Positions 17,015 to 25,841 of a stretch of 64,000 nt of DNA are shown piece by piece. The notes beneath the pieces were generated by a model. It searched no databases and was not told the DNA's origin. It saw nothing but the letters and a program-made list of their open reading frames with translations. Source of the DNA: Minicystis rosea (GTDB lineage Bacteria > Myxococcota_A > Polyangia > Polyangiales > Polyangiaceae). A program made the position numbers and the translations under genes. Every line of letters begins with the position of its first letter. The stretch's first letter is position 1. The stretch lies in NCBI GenBank assembly GCA_001931535.1, contig CP016211.1:2260501-2324500 (forward strand), in the 5' to 3' direction.

Positions 17015-18817
17015 TCACACCCAGGCGCGCACGCGGCCATCGCGTGCTTCCAAGAGCTCGCCGATGGTCACGGCCGCGTGGACGAGGCCGACGTGCGTGT
17101 ACGCTTGGGGGAAGTTGCCGAGCAGCGCGCCCGTCGCCGGATCGATGTCCTCGGAGAAGAGCCCGAGCGGGTTTTGATAGGCGAGGACGCGATCGAAGAC
17201 GTGCACCGCTTCCTCCAAGCGGCCCGCGAGCGCCAGCGCTTCGGCCCACCAGAACGAGCAGATCGTGAAGGCGCTCGTGGTCTCGCCGAAGTCGTCGTCG
17301 TTGCGATAACGCAGCATCAGCCCGCTCTGCACGAGGTGCTCTCGATAGGCATCGAGGGTCGCGATGAAGCGTGGATCGCGCCCATCCAAGATGCCGAGCG
17401 TGGGCAAGAGGAGGTTGGCCGCGTCGGGGTGCCGGCCGTCGAGCGCCTGCGTGAAGTAGCCGAGCGTGGGGTTGAAGCTTCGTTCGAGGACCTCTTCGCG
17501 CTCCACCGCGGCGACGCGCTCCCAGCGCTCGGCGAGCGCGCGATGACCGAGGCGCCGCGCCAGCCGCGCGCCGCGCTCGATGGCGACCCAGCACATCGCG
17601 CGCGAGAACGTGTACGGCCGGAGCATGGTGCGAAACTCCCAGATGCCCGTGTCCGGCCGCGGCGCGATGGCGATGGCATGCTCCACGAGCCGCTCCACCA
17701 GCGGAAAGTACGAGCGCGGATCGTCGAGCACCAGGCGAGGATCGGTGAGCAGCGTCTCCAGACAGAGGATCAGCTCGCCGTTGAGATCGTTCTGTTGTTG
17801 GAGCGCCGCCGCGTTGCCCACGCGCACGTGGCCGTTGCCGCCGAAACCGGCGAGGTGCGGGAGCATGATCTCGGCGAGCTCGCGCTCGCCCCCGATGCCG
17901 TAGAGCGGCTGCAGCGGGCCCGCCTCGGCCACGTCGCGCAGGTAGCCGATGAATTGCTCGCCCTCGTCGAGGTGGCCGAGCCGGCGCAGCGCCTCCACCA
18001 CGAAGGCCGCATCGCGCAGCCAACAGTAGCGATAGTCCCACGTGCGCGGCGTCCCCATCGCTTCCGGGATGCTGGTCGTCGTGGCCGCGATGATGGCGCC
18101 GGTGTCGGCATAAGCATGGAGCTTGAGGCAGAGCGCGGATCGCAGCACCGCCTCGGGCGCGAACGTGGGCAGCGCGCACGTCTTCGCCCAGCGACGCCAG
18201 CCGAGCACCGTCTCGTCGAGCGCGTGCATGATCTCGCTCTCCCGCGGCGCCGCCGCGCGCGGGACGGTGGAGAGCACGAAATGCAGCGGCCTCCGCAGGG
18301 TGATCTCGTGTCGGTTCTTGATGAACGAGAGCGGCAGGTTGGAGAGCAGGCGCAGATTCCGAGGGCCGCCCTCCACCTCGATGGCGTCGTGCCCCTCCGA
18401 CAGCACCGGCTGCCGGCGCGCATAGTCGGGGCGCGGATCGAAATCGACGGTGAGCCGCGGCGCGCCCGCGAGAGGCCGCGCCACGCGGATGAGCTCGATG
18501 GGCGCATGCACCGAGCTCCCGCTCGGGAGGCGCGGCGCGAAGTCGATGAGCTCCCAGCGATCACCGCCGTCCTCGAACACCGTGCGGAGCACGTTGGTGT
18601 TGGCGAGGTACTCCATCTTCCCGCGGATCTCGCTGCCGTTCGTGAGGAAGCGAAACGTGCCGCCGTTCGATGCGTCGAGGATGCGCGCGAAGATGGATGG
18701 TGAGTCGAAGCGCGGGAGGCAGAGCCATTCGATCGCGCTCGTCGGAGAGATCAGGGCGAGCACGCGTCCGTTGCCGATGGCGCCGTGATCGAGCTTGGGG
18801 ATGGTGTTGGTGCTCAT
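17015..18817 (-). CDS. Glycoside hydrolase family 15 protein (glucoamylase/trehalase type)
   Basis: The 600-residue protein begins with HGAIGNGRVLALISPTSAIEWLCLPRFDSPSIFA, the N-terminal domain text of bacterial GH15 enzymes (quoted in two parts: HGAIGNGRVLALISP and WLCLPRFDSPSIFA). The alpha/alpha-barrel follows with TWDYRYCWLRDAAFV near residue 255, GIWEFRTMLRPYTFSRAM near 395 and SEDIDPATGALLGNFPQAYTH near 555. GH15 members hydrolyse alpha-glucosidic bonds; some actinobacterial ones are trehalases. Its ATG overlaps the stop of the trehalose-6-phosphate synthase/phosphatase gene (ATGA), which favours a trehalose-linked role by context. Confidence 0.85.
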   Translation of the reverse strand: MSTNTIPKLDHGAIGNGRVLALISPTSAIEWLCLPRFDSPSIFARILDASNGGTFRFLTNGSEIRGKMEYLANTNVLRTVFEDGGDRWELIDFAPRLPSGSSVHAPIELIRVARPLAGAPRLTVDFDPRPDYARRQPVLSEGHDAIEVEGGPRNLRLLSNLPLSFIKNRHEITLRRPLHFVLSTVPRAAAPRESEIMHALDETVLGWRRWAKTCALPTFAPEAVLRSALCLKLHAYADTGAIIAATTTSIPEAMGTPRTWDYRYCWLRDAAFVVEALRRLGHLDEGEQFIGYLRDVAEAGPLQPLYGIGGERELAEIMLPHLAGFGGNGHVRVGNAAALQQQNDLNGELILCLETLLTDPRLVLDDPRSYFPLVERLVEHAIAIAPRPDTGIWEFRTMLRPYTFSRAMCWVAIERGARLARRLGHRALAERWERVAAVEREEVLERSFNPTLGYFTQALDGRHPDAANLLLPTLGILDGRDPRFIATLDAYREHLVQSGLMLRYRNDDDFGETTSAFTICSFWWAEALALAGRLEEAVHVFDRVLAYQNPLGLFSEDIDPATGALLGNFPQAYTHVGLVHAAVTIGELLEARDGRVRAWV

Positions 18818-20985
18818 GAACGCAGGTATCCTCGCAGGAAGCGCCGCACCGCGGCCGGGTCGGAGAGCGTGTGGATCGCTCGGCTCGCGCCCGCGCCGAC
18901 GTGGATCGTGAGCGCCGACACCGGAAGCGCCGCGAAGAGATCCTCGTCGGTCCGATCGTCACCGATGGCGACGACGGCGCTCCCGCCGGGCATCTCGGCG
19001 AGGATCGCCGGCACGACGCGGCCTTTGTGCACGTTCCGCGGCCGGATCTCGAGGACCTTGGCGCCTGCGAGCAGCTCGAGCCCGCCCTCGTGTGCAGGCG
19101 CCGCGAGCGCCTCGCGCAGCTCGCCGAGCCGGACGCGCCCGAGATCGGGATCCGTCTGGCGGTAGTGCCACGCGAGCGACGCCGTCTTCTCCTCGATGAA
19201 GCTCCCCGCCGTGCGGCTCGTGACGCGCCGGAGGACCGCGCGCACCGCGGCCTTCCACTCGGCCGCGATCGTCTCGAGCGGTGTCCACGCGCCCCCTGCG
19301 GGCCGCGACCAATAGCCATGCTCGGCGTGGAGGCCGATCGGCAGAGCGCCCAGGAAGCGATCGAGATCCTCGCGACGGCGACCGCTCACGACATGCACGT
19401 GCAGGCCCGCGCGCGCGGCCAGCGCCGCCAGGAGCTCGCGCAGATCTTCATCGGGCGCCGCGAGATCCGGCGTGGTCTCGATCGGCACCAGCGTGCCGTC
19501 GTAGTCGAGGAGCAGCGTGGTCGGCTCGGCCTCTTGTGCCGCCGCCATCACGTGAGCGGGCAGCTCGGGCGGCGGCGTGTCGACCGGCTGCGTCGTGCGA
19601 TCGAGATCGGCGAGGAAGCCCTCCGTCCAGCGATCGACGTCGGCCTCGGCGATGCGCCGCCGCAGCGCGCTCATGCGCAGCCGCTGCTCGACCCGGGACA
19701 TGGAGATGGCGCGCTTCAACACGTCGACCACCGCGTCGAGATCGTACGGATTCACGAGCAGGGCCTCCGACAGCTCGGCCGCCGCGCCCGCGAACTCGCT
19801 CAGCACCAGCGCGCCGGCTTCGTCGTGACGGGACGCCACGAACTCCTTGGCGACGAGGTTCATCCCGTCGCGGAGCGGCGTCACCAGCATCACGTCCGCA
19901 GCCAGGTAGAGCGCGACGAGCTGCTCTTCCGCGAGCGATTGATGGAGGAAATGGATGGGCACCGCGTCCACCGACCCGAAGCGCCCATTGATGCGCCCCA
20001 CCATCTCGTTCACCAGCCGGCGGAAATCGGCATAGGCCTCCACGCGCTCGCGCGTGGGCACCGCGAGCTGGATGAACCGTACCTCCGTCTGCAGCGAAGG
20101 CTCTCGCTCCAGGAGGCGCTCGATCGCGAGGAGCCTCCGCGGGATCCCCTTCGTGTAATCGAGCCGATCGATCCCGAGCACGATGCGGCGCCCGCGCGCG
20201 TCGTCGCGGATGCGCTGTGCTTCGGCGATGACCCGCGGCTCCTGGGCCAGCGCGGAGAGGCGCGCCGCGTCGACGCCGACGGGATGCACGCCGAGCTCCA
20301 CGCGGCGATCCTCGTAGACCAGAGCGTCGATGTCGGGCTCCAGCCCGAGCACGCGCGCGGCCGAAGAAACGAAGTTCTGCCGATAGGCCGCGGTGTGAAA
20401 CCCGATGCGATCGGCCCCCAACATCCCTCGCAGGATCTGAGCCCGCCACGGGAGGATGCGAAACACGTCGGACGCAGGGAAGGGGATGTGAAGGAAGAAC
20501 CCCACCGAGGCCCGCGGGAGCCTCTTTCTCAGCATCTCCGGCAGCAGCGCGAGCTGATAGTCGTGGACCCAAATCGCGTCGCCGGGCTCGGCTTCCTTCG
20601 CGACCACGTCGGCGAAGCGCTCGTTCACGTCGCGATACGCCTCCCAATCGGCGCGCGCATCGAGGTTCACCTTGTCGAGGAGGTAGTGGAAGAGCGGCCA
20701 GAGGACGCCGTTCGAGAAGCCGTCGTAGAACCGCTGCGCCTCCTCCGGCGGGATGGTCACGGGCACGGTGCGGAGCATCGTGAGCTCCGCGAGCACCGCG
20801 TCACGCGCTGCGGATGTGAGGTGCGAGAGATCGCCGGGCCACCCGATCCAGCGCGCGTCACGCCGCGTGTGAGGCCCGGCGAGCGCGGTCGCGAGGCCGC
20901 CGCTCGAGCGCGCGACGGTGGCCTCGCCGTGCGCGGCGACGACGGTCACCGGCAGGCGATTGGAGACGAGCAGCAATCGCGGCAT
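18814..20985 (-). CDS. otsAB: Fused trehalose-6-phosphate synthase/phosphatase (OtsA-OtsB)
   Basis: The 723-residue protein joins two enzymes. Residues 1 to about 470 are the GT20 synthase: SNRLPVTV at the N-terminus, SGGLATAL, WVHDYQLALLPEML, FFLHIPFP, the GIDRLDYTKGI loop and PLRDGMNLVAKEFVA. From about 490 on is the HAD-type phosphatase with LLLDYDGTL, VSGRRREDL and the acidic GDDRTDEDLF motif. Together they make trehalose from UDP-glucose and glucose-6-phosphate through trehalose-6-phosphate. The gene is first of a two-gene unit with the GH15 gene and is divergent from a universal stress protein gene 43 bases away. Confidence 0.93.
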   Translation of the reverse strand: MPRLLLVSNRLPVTVVAAHGEATVARSSGGLATALAGPHTRRDARWIGWPGDLSHLTSAARDAVLAELTMLRTVPVTIPPEEAQRFYDGFSNGVLWPLFHYLLDKVNLDARADWEAYRDVNERFADVVAKEAEPGDAIWVHDYQLALLPEMLRKRLPRASVGFFLHIPFPASDVFRILPWRAQILRGMLGADRIGFHTAAYRQNFVSSAARVLGLEPDIDALVYEDRRVELGVHPVGVDAARLSALAQEPRVIAEAQRIRDDARGRRIVLGIDRLDYTKGIPRRLLAIERLLEREPSLQTEVRFIQLAVPTRERVEAYADFRRLVNEMVGRINGRFGSVDAVPIHFLHQSLAEEQLVALYLAADVMLVTPLRDGMNLVAKEFVASRHDEAGALVLSEFAGAAAELSEALLVNPYDLDAVVDVLKRAISMSRVEQRLRMSALRRRIAEADVDRWTEGFLADLDRTTQPVDTPPPELPAHVMAAAQEAEPTTLLLDYDGTLVPIETTPDLAAPDEDLRELLAALAARAGLHVHVVSGRRREDLDRFLGALPIGLHAEHGYWSRPAGGAWTPLETIAAEWKAAVRAVLRRVTSRTAGSFIEEKTASLAWHYRQTDPDLGRVRLGELREALAAPAHEGGLELLAGAKVLEIRPRNVHKGRVVPAILAEMPGGSAVVAIGDDRTDEDLFAALPVSALTIHVGAGASRAIHTLSDPAAVRRFLRGYLRS

Positions 20986-21012
20986 GTGGACGACCTCTCC
21001 GCGTCATATTAC

Positions 21013-21024
21013 TTTGAGCTCAAA
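21013..21024. promoter_or_regulatory. Perfect 12-bp palindrome in the otsAB/usp divergent promoter
   Basis: TTTGAGCTCAAA is its own reverse complement and lies five bases before the usp ATG, in an AT-rich 43-base gap unlike its GC-rich surroundings. It could be an operator controlling one or both divergent genes; no protein is assigned. Confidence 0.4.
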
Positions 21025-21028
21025 CGAT

Positions 21029-21958
21029 ATGGTCCAACATCACGGATTTCAAGGCCCCGATCTGCGATCGCGCGTCCTCGTCGCGATCGCTTTCGATGCC
21101 TCCGCGGTGATCGCGATCACGCGTGCGGAGGCCATGGCTCGCGTCCTCGACGCGGACCTCCACGTGGTCCACGTCGTCCCCGGCGCGCGCTGGGTGGACG
21201 CGATATGGCCGCATCGCGGCGCTCTTCGCGGCGCGCCCCGCGAGGCGGCGGTGGCCGTGGAAGCGGTGCATCGCCTCTGCGAGAAGGTGCTGGGGCGCCC
21301 GATCGCGCGCGATCGGATCTCGGTGCGCGTCGGCGCGGTCGTGCCGCGCATCGTGGAGATCGCGTCGCAGCTCGACGCCTCGCTGGTGGTGCTCGGCGGT
21401 GACGACGACGCGGGCGATCGCCTTCGCTCGCACGGCATCGTGCGGCGCGTGGTGCGCGAGGTGCGCCGCCCCGTGCTCGTCGCGCGGCCGTGGTCGTCGT
21501 CGCGGGCCATCGTCGCCGCGACCGATTTCTCGTGTGCCACGTTCCCCACGCTCACGCGCGCGTTCGAGCTGGGCGCCCGCCTGCACGCGCCGGTGACCTT
21601 CGTGCACAGCGTCGACACCATCATGGCGCTCGTGGCCTCGAGCACGTTCGGGGTGGCCGCGGTCATGCTCGGAGGCATGCTCCGCGACGCCGTCGCGAAG
21701 CGCGGCGAGATTCTGCAAAACGTGGCCGAGCGCTTGGGCGGCGGGGTCGACACGATCGTCCTCGCCCGCGAAAACGCGGCCGGCGCGATTCTGGAGGTGG
21801 CGCGGCAGCGCGACGCCGATCTGATCGTCGTCGGCTCCCACCGCCCCGATGCTCTCGGCTGGCTCGCCTCCGGCGGGACGGTCGAAGCCGTCGCCACCAC
21901 CGCGCGCCGCTGCGTGCTCACGGTGCCCATCGAGGTGGAGCTCCCGCTCGCCGCCTAG
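21029..21958 (+). CDS. Universal stress protein, tandem UspA domains
   Basis: The 309-residue protein has two Usp domains. The first starts LRSRVLVAIAFDASAVIAI and ends LVVLGGDDDAGDRLRSHGIVRRV; the second starts AIVAATDFSCATFPTL and ends LIVVGSHRPDALGWLASGGTVEAVA. The second carries a G-x2-G-type nucleotide-binding loop (GSHRPDALGWLASGGT); the first is degenerate there. Such proteins support survival in stress or stationary phase. ATG 21029 is chosen because longer frames run antisense into otsAB. A Cys pair is absent. Placement opposite trehalose synthesis suggests a shared stress regulon (inference). Confidence 0.85.
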   Translation: MVQHHGFQGPDLRSRVLVAIAFDASAVIAITRAEAMARVLDADLHVVHVVPGARWVDAIWPHRGALRGAPREAAVAVEAVHRLCEKVLGRPIARDRISVRVGAVVPRIVEIASQLDASLVVLGGDDDAGDRLRSHGIVRRVVREVRRPVLVARPWSSSRAIVAATDFSCATFPTLTRAFELGARLHAPVTFVHSVDTIMALVASSTFGVAAVMLGGMLRDAVAKRGEILQNVAERLGGGVDTIVLARENAAGAILEVARQRDADLIVVGSHRPDALGWLASGGTVEAVATTARRCVLTVPIEVELPLAA

Positions 21959-21967
21959 CCTCGACGA

Positions 21968-21993
21968 ATGCATGGACGCGCGAGTCCATGCAT
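21968..21993. terminator. Hairpin between convergent usp and lipoprotein genes
   Basis: ATGCATGGAC (21968-21977) pairs perfectly with GTCCATGCAT (21984-21993) around a six-base loop. It sits ten bases after the usp stop and before the end of the oppositely oriented lipoprotein gene, as a bidirectional terminator would. No T-run follows. Confidence 0.6.
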
Positions 21994-22047
21994 CATCGAT
22001 CGAACCCTACCGCAGGCACATCGTCGTGCGCGCGGGAGTTGGATCCA

Positions 22048-22761
22048 TCAGTCCACCGACGGCACGTCCGTGTCGATCACGTGCGGCTTCCCGCGCGCGG
22101 CCGGCGGCGCGCGGAAGGTGGTGGTCGACAGCTCGCGCGCGATGCAGCGGGCCGCCGCGGCGAAGCGCTCCTCCTTGGGCTGGGCCAGGATGGTGGGCGG
22201 GATCAGGTAGCCGTCGGCGTCGATGTGGAAGATCACGTGCACGGCCTCCGGCGGGAGGATGCGGCCGCCTTCGCCGCGGCAGCGCTGCGTGATGGGCCAG
22301 TAGAGCTGCGCGCGCGCGGCCTGCTCCACGGCCGCGCCCGAGAGATCGGGCTCCAGCGTCGGCTTGCCCACGCGGACCTTCGGCGCACGCGCGCGATCGC
22401 CGGCAGCACCCGCGTCGGCGGCGTCTGCATCCTCGCGCCCTCCGTTGTCGATCCCGATCGCCGTCCCGCCGTCCGCGCCCGTGGGCGCGCGCGCCGAGGC
22501 GCGCGGCGCGGCCGCCAGGATCTCGTCGAGCGCCGCCGGATCCGCGCTCGTGGGCACCGCGGGCTCGCTCGGCCCGGCGTCGCCGGCGCGCGGCGCGAAC
22601 GCTTCACGCGAGAACGTCGCCGAGGGCGGCGCGGCGGATCCCAGAGCACCCGTGCTCTCCGGTGTGCGCTGACACGCAGCGGCGAGCAGGAGAGCGAGGA
22701 CCACGGAGCGGCGCACGCGAGCAGCGTCGATCGGAAGCGCGCGCCGCGCAACCTCCGTCAC
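22048..22761 (-). CDS. Hypothetical lipoprotein
   Basis: About 237 residues. The N-terminus is VTEVARRALPIDAARVRRSV followed by a hydrophobic stretch ending LLLAAAC, a lipoprotein signal. An Ala/Pro/Asp-rich low-complexity linker follows, then a folded C-terminal domain with LYWPITQRCRGEGGRI, VHVIFHIDADGYLIPPTI and ARCIARELSTTTF, which has the look of a small TonB-C-like or myxobacterial AgmX-tail domain. I use GTG 22761, overlapping the upstream gene's stop as GTGA; GTG 22716 is an alternative. Function unknown. Confidence 0.6.
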   Translation of the reverse strand: MTEVARRALPIDAARVRRSVVLALLLAAACQRTPESTGALGSAAPPSATFSREAFAPRAGDAGPSEPAVPTSADPAALDEILAAAPRASARAPTGADGGTAIGIDNGGREDADAADAGAAGDRARAPKVRVGKPTLEPDLSGAAVEQAARAQLYWPITQRCRGEGGRILPPEAVHVIFHIDADGYLIPPTILAQPKEERFAAAARCIARELSTTTFRAPPAARGKPHVIDTDVPSVD

Positions 22762-23549
22762 TCGTCGAGCGCTTCGCGAATCAGGCCGGGCACGTCGGTG
22801 ATGAGCCCGTCGACCCCGAGGGCCGCGAGATCCCGCGCCTCGTCCGGATCGTTGATGGTCCAAACGTTCACCAAGGCCCGGCGCAGGAGCGCCCGCACGG
22901 CCGCGGGATCGGTGAGCCGTCGATCGAGGTGCACCGCCGCCGCGCCCACGGGGATCCGCGTCGCCGCATGCACCGTGTGCCAGCGCGTCTGGTGCACGAG
23001 CACCGCGCGTGGCACGTGGGGCGCGAGCACCGCGAGGCCCGAGAGCATCGCCGGATCGAAGGACGAGACGATGAGGGCGTGCTTCGGATCCCAGCGGTGG
23101 AGGAGGCGAGCCGTGGCGCGCACGATGGCCGTGCGGCTCGGCGCGTCGCGCTTCATCTCCACGTTCACCGCGAGCCGCCGCTCCCGCGCGAAAGAGAGCA
23201 CCTCGGAGAGCGTGGGCACGCGGGCCCCGCCCGCGAGCGCGATCTGCGAGAGCTCGTCGAGCGTCAGATCGGCCACCGCCCGCGTGTCGGCGCCTTCGGT
23301 GATCCGCTTCAGATCCGGATCGTGCGCCACCACGAGCTCACCCGATGCGCACACGCGCACGTCGAGCTCCAGCGCTTCCGCGCCTTCCTCCGCGGACATG
23401 GCGAAGGCGGGCATCGTGTTCTCCACGACGCCTTCGCGACGCACGCCGCGGTGCCCGATGACGAGCGGCCTCGCCCCGGGCGCGCGCGAAAACCCCGGCA
23501 CCACCGGCCGGCTGACGGCGACGCTCGCCTCGTGGAGCGGGGGCGCCAT
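22758..23549 (-). CDS. Glycerophosphodiester phosphodiesterase
   Basis: The 263-residue protein has the GDPD TIM-barrel signature: VIGHRGVRREGVVENTMPAF near residue 30, LELDVRVCASGELVVAHDP near 60 and NVEMKRDAP near 120, giving the His pair and acidic residues that bind the metal; INDPDEARDLAALGVDGLITD near the C-terminus closes the fold. Such enzymes split glycerophosphodiesters to glycerol-3-phosphate and an alcohol. No signal peptide is seen, so it is likely cytoplasmic (UgpQ-like). It overlaps the lipoprotein gene downstream and follows the DHH phosphoesterase gene by three bases. Confidence 0.88.
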   Translation of the reverse strand: MAPPLHEASVAVSRPVVPGFSRAPGARPLVIGHRGVRREGVVENTMPAFAMSAEEGAEALELDVRVCASGELVVAHDPDLKRITEGADTRAVADLTLDELSQIALAGGARVPTLSEVLSFARERRLAVNVEMKRDAPSRTAIVRATARLLHRWDPKHALIVSSFDPAMLSGLAVLAPHVPRAVLVHQTRWHTVHAATRIPVGAAAVHLDRRLTDPAAVRALLRRALVNVWTINDPDEARDLAALGVDGLITDVPGLIREALDE

Positions 23550-23552
23550 CCG

Positions 23553-24551
23553 CTAACCTCCGAGCTCCGTCGCGATGGATCGCGCCACTTCGCGGGCGCG
23601 ATCGGGCATCGACAGCGGGAACGAGCAAGCGCCCACCGCGGGGTGACCGCCGCCGCCTTCACGCTTGCAGATGGCGGCGATGTCGTGCGTGCGCGGCTTG
23701 CCGCTCCAAGGGTTGTAGCCGACCGAGATCTTGAAGTGCTGCTTGTTGCGCGTGAGCATCACCGAGTAGGTGCACTGCGGGTAGAGCGCGTACGTCACGA
23801 ACTTCGCGGCCACGTCGAGCGGCGCGTCGGTGAGATCGACCAGCACCACCGGCCCGCGCACCTCGGCCGCCCGCTCCACGCGGCGGTGGAACGTCTCGCG
23901 CGCGGCCCGGATCGGCGCCCACAGCGATTGGATGTCGTTGCCCTTGGCCACGTCGACGAGCGATCGCTCGAGCAGGCGCGGCGCCACCGTGTTGAGGAAC
24001 GGACCATCCCCGTGGTGCTCGATCACCGCGGCGAGCTGGAGCACCGGCTCGCGCGCATCGGTCGCCGCCTCCGCCGAGGCGAAGCGCGCCGTGTCGATCA
24101 CGTCGGCCCAGGCGACCAGCTCGGCGAGCGAGCTCATGTCGACGCCGAAGCGCGTCTCCGCGACGTCGGCCACCAGCTTGGCGCACGATCCATAGGTGGG
24201 ATCGTAATACACCTGCGGCCGCGCCCCGTGCTCGGGCGGCTTCGCAGCCTTGAGCGCGGCATCGCGCTCGGCCGCGTCGGCGAAGCCCGTGATATGATGA
24301 TCGAAATACCAACCCAGCTTGGCGCTCGGCGTGTAGCGGAAGTCGAGGATCACGTTCTCCTCGCCGTCGAGCCAGGCTTCGGGGATCTGCTGCATGCCCG
24401 GCCCGTAGCCGCACGACTTGTAGCGGAAGGAGAGGGGGGCGCCGCCGGTGCGGCCCGCGAGAGCGCGCGCGAGGCGCGTGAAGAGGACGGCGCTCGACAG
24501 ACCGTCGAAGCAGTGGCCATGCGTGGCCACCAGGATGTCGCGGGGCTTCAT
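23553..24551 (-). CDS. DHH/DHHA1-family phosphoesterase
   Basis: A 332-residue protein from ATG 24551 (MKPRDILVATHGHCFDG). The metal-binding motifs HCFDGLSSA, the acidic WYFDHHITGF (DHH) near residue 90 and the DHHA1-type EGGGGHPAVGACSF near 305 define the family, which includes nanoRNases, pAp phosphatases and cyclic dinucleotide phosphodiesterases. The first motif has Cys-Phe where many members read D-x-D-G. The substrate cannot be told from the sequence. It begins a minus-strand run with the GDPD and lipoprotein genes. Confidence 0.8.
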   Translation of the reverse strand: MKPRDILVATHGHCFDGLSSAVLFTRLARALAGRTGGAPLSFRYKSCGYGPGMQQIPEAWLDGEENVILDFRYTPSAKLGWYFDHHITGFADAAERDAALKAAKPPEHGARPQVYYDPTYGSCAKLVADVAETRFGVDMSSLAELVAWADVIDTARFASAEAATDAREPVLQLAAVIEHHGDGPFLNTVAPRLLERSLVDVAKGNDIQSLWAPIRAARETFHRRVERAAEVRGPVVLVDLTDAPLDVAAKFVTYALYPQCTYSVMLTRNKQHFKISVGYNPWSGKPRTHDIAAICKREGGGGHPAVGACSFPLSMPDRAREVARSIATELGG

Positions 24552-24793
24552 GAGCCGTGAGGCGTAGCACGAGCAGGTCGCGATGGAACCTCGATTGTCC
24601 CGCACGCACGGCGAGCGACCGGGCGCGCGCTCGCGGACGATCGTCATTCACGCGAGGGACGTCCCGCCGCCTCGCGGTGTGAACCAATGAACTTCCCTGT
24701 GCCCGCGCGCAACGGATCGGCGCGGCCTCGGGGTACGTTCGCTTGAAAACACCACCCTCGCTCAGTACCCTCCGGCGCGGAAAGGTTTCCTAG

Positions 24794-25840
24794 ATGCACG
24801 TTCTGGTCACGGGGAGCAGCGGGCTCATCGGCTCCGAGGCGGTGGTTTTCTTCGACGAGATGGGCTTCCGCGTCACCGGCGTGGACAACAACATGCGCGC
24901 CGACTTCTTCGGCCCGCAGGGCGACACGACGAAGAACCGGGCGCGCCTCGAAGCGCAGTGCAAGCACTTCACGCATCGGGAGATGGACATCCGCGATCGC
25001 GCGGCCGTCGACGCGCTCTTCGCGTCGAACCGCTTCGATCTCGTGATCCACGCCGCCGCGCAGCCGAGCCACGATCTCGCGGCCAAGCGCGCCTTCGACG
25101 ACTTCGACGTCAACGCCGTCGGCACGCTCAACCTGCTCGAGGCCTGCCGTCGCCACACGCCCGAGTCGGTCTTCATCTTCATGAGCACCAACAAGGTCTA
25201 CGGCGACGGCCCGAACTTCGTGCCGCTCGTCGAGCAGGAGACGCGGTGGGAGTACGGCGACGAGAAGTACGCGCACGGCATCGCCGAGGACTTCTCCATC
25301 GATCGCTGCCTCCATTCGCTCTTCGGCGCCTCCAAGGTCGCGGCCGACGTGCTCACGCAGGAGTACGGCAAGTACTTCGGCATGAAGACGGGCGTCTTTC
25401 GCGGCGGCTGCCTCACCGGCCCGCACCACGCCGGCGTCGAGCTGCACGGCTTCCTCAACTACCTCGTGCTCGCCGCCCTCGAAGAGCGGCCGTACACGAT
25501 CTTCGGTTACAAGGGGAAGCAGGTGCGCGATCAGATCCACGCGCGCGACGTCATCGCCTCGTTCTGGGCCTTCGCGCAGGCGCCGCGCCCCGGCGAGGTC
25601 TACAACCTCGGCGGCGGGAAGGACAACGCCGCGAGCCTCCTCGAGTGCGTCGCCAAGATCGAAAAGCTCACGGGCAAGCGCCCCAAGCTCACGTACTCCG
25701 ACCAGAACCGGATCGGCGATCACATCTGTTACTACAGCGATCTGCGCAAGCTCGAGGCGCACTACCCGGGCTGGAAGGTGCGCCACAGCCTCGACGCCAT
25801 CATCGAGGAGATGGTCGGCAAGATGTCGAAGCGGTCCTGA
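24794..25840 (+). CDS. NAD-dependent nucleotide-sugar epimerase (extended SDR)
   Basis: The 348-residue protein has the Rossmann motif TGSSGLIG at the N-terminus and the extended-SDR segments [17 protein letters not shown] and [13 protein letters not shown]. The whole resembles CDP-paratose 2-epimerase/CDP-tyvelose-like enzymes ([47 protein letters not shown]). The catalytic YxxxK position reads FGASK (Phe for Tyr), noted as odd. It is followed after one base by a glycosyltransferase-like gene, suggesting polysaccharide or glycolipid synthesis. Confidence 0.8.
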   Translation: MHVLVTGSSGLIGSEAVVFFDEMGFRVTGVDNNMRADFFGPQGDTTKNRARLEAQCKHFTHREMDIRDRAAVDALFASNRFDLVIHAAAQPSHDLAAKRAFDDFDVNAVGTLNLLEACRRHTPESVFIFMSTNKVYGDGPNFVPLVEQETRWEYGDEKYAHGIAEDFSIDRCLHSLFGASKVAADVLTQEYGKYFGMKTGVFRGGCLTGPHHAGVELHGFLNYLVLAALEERPYTIFGYKGKQVRDQIHARDVIASFWAFAQAPRPGEVYNLGGGKDNAASLLECVAKIEKLTGKRPKLTYSDQNRIGDHICYYSDLRKLEAHYPGWKVRHSLDAIIEEMVGKMSKRS

Positions 25841-25841
25841 C

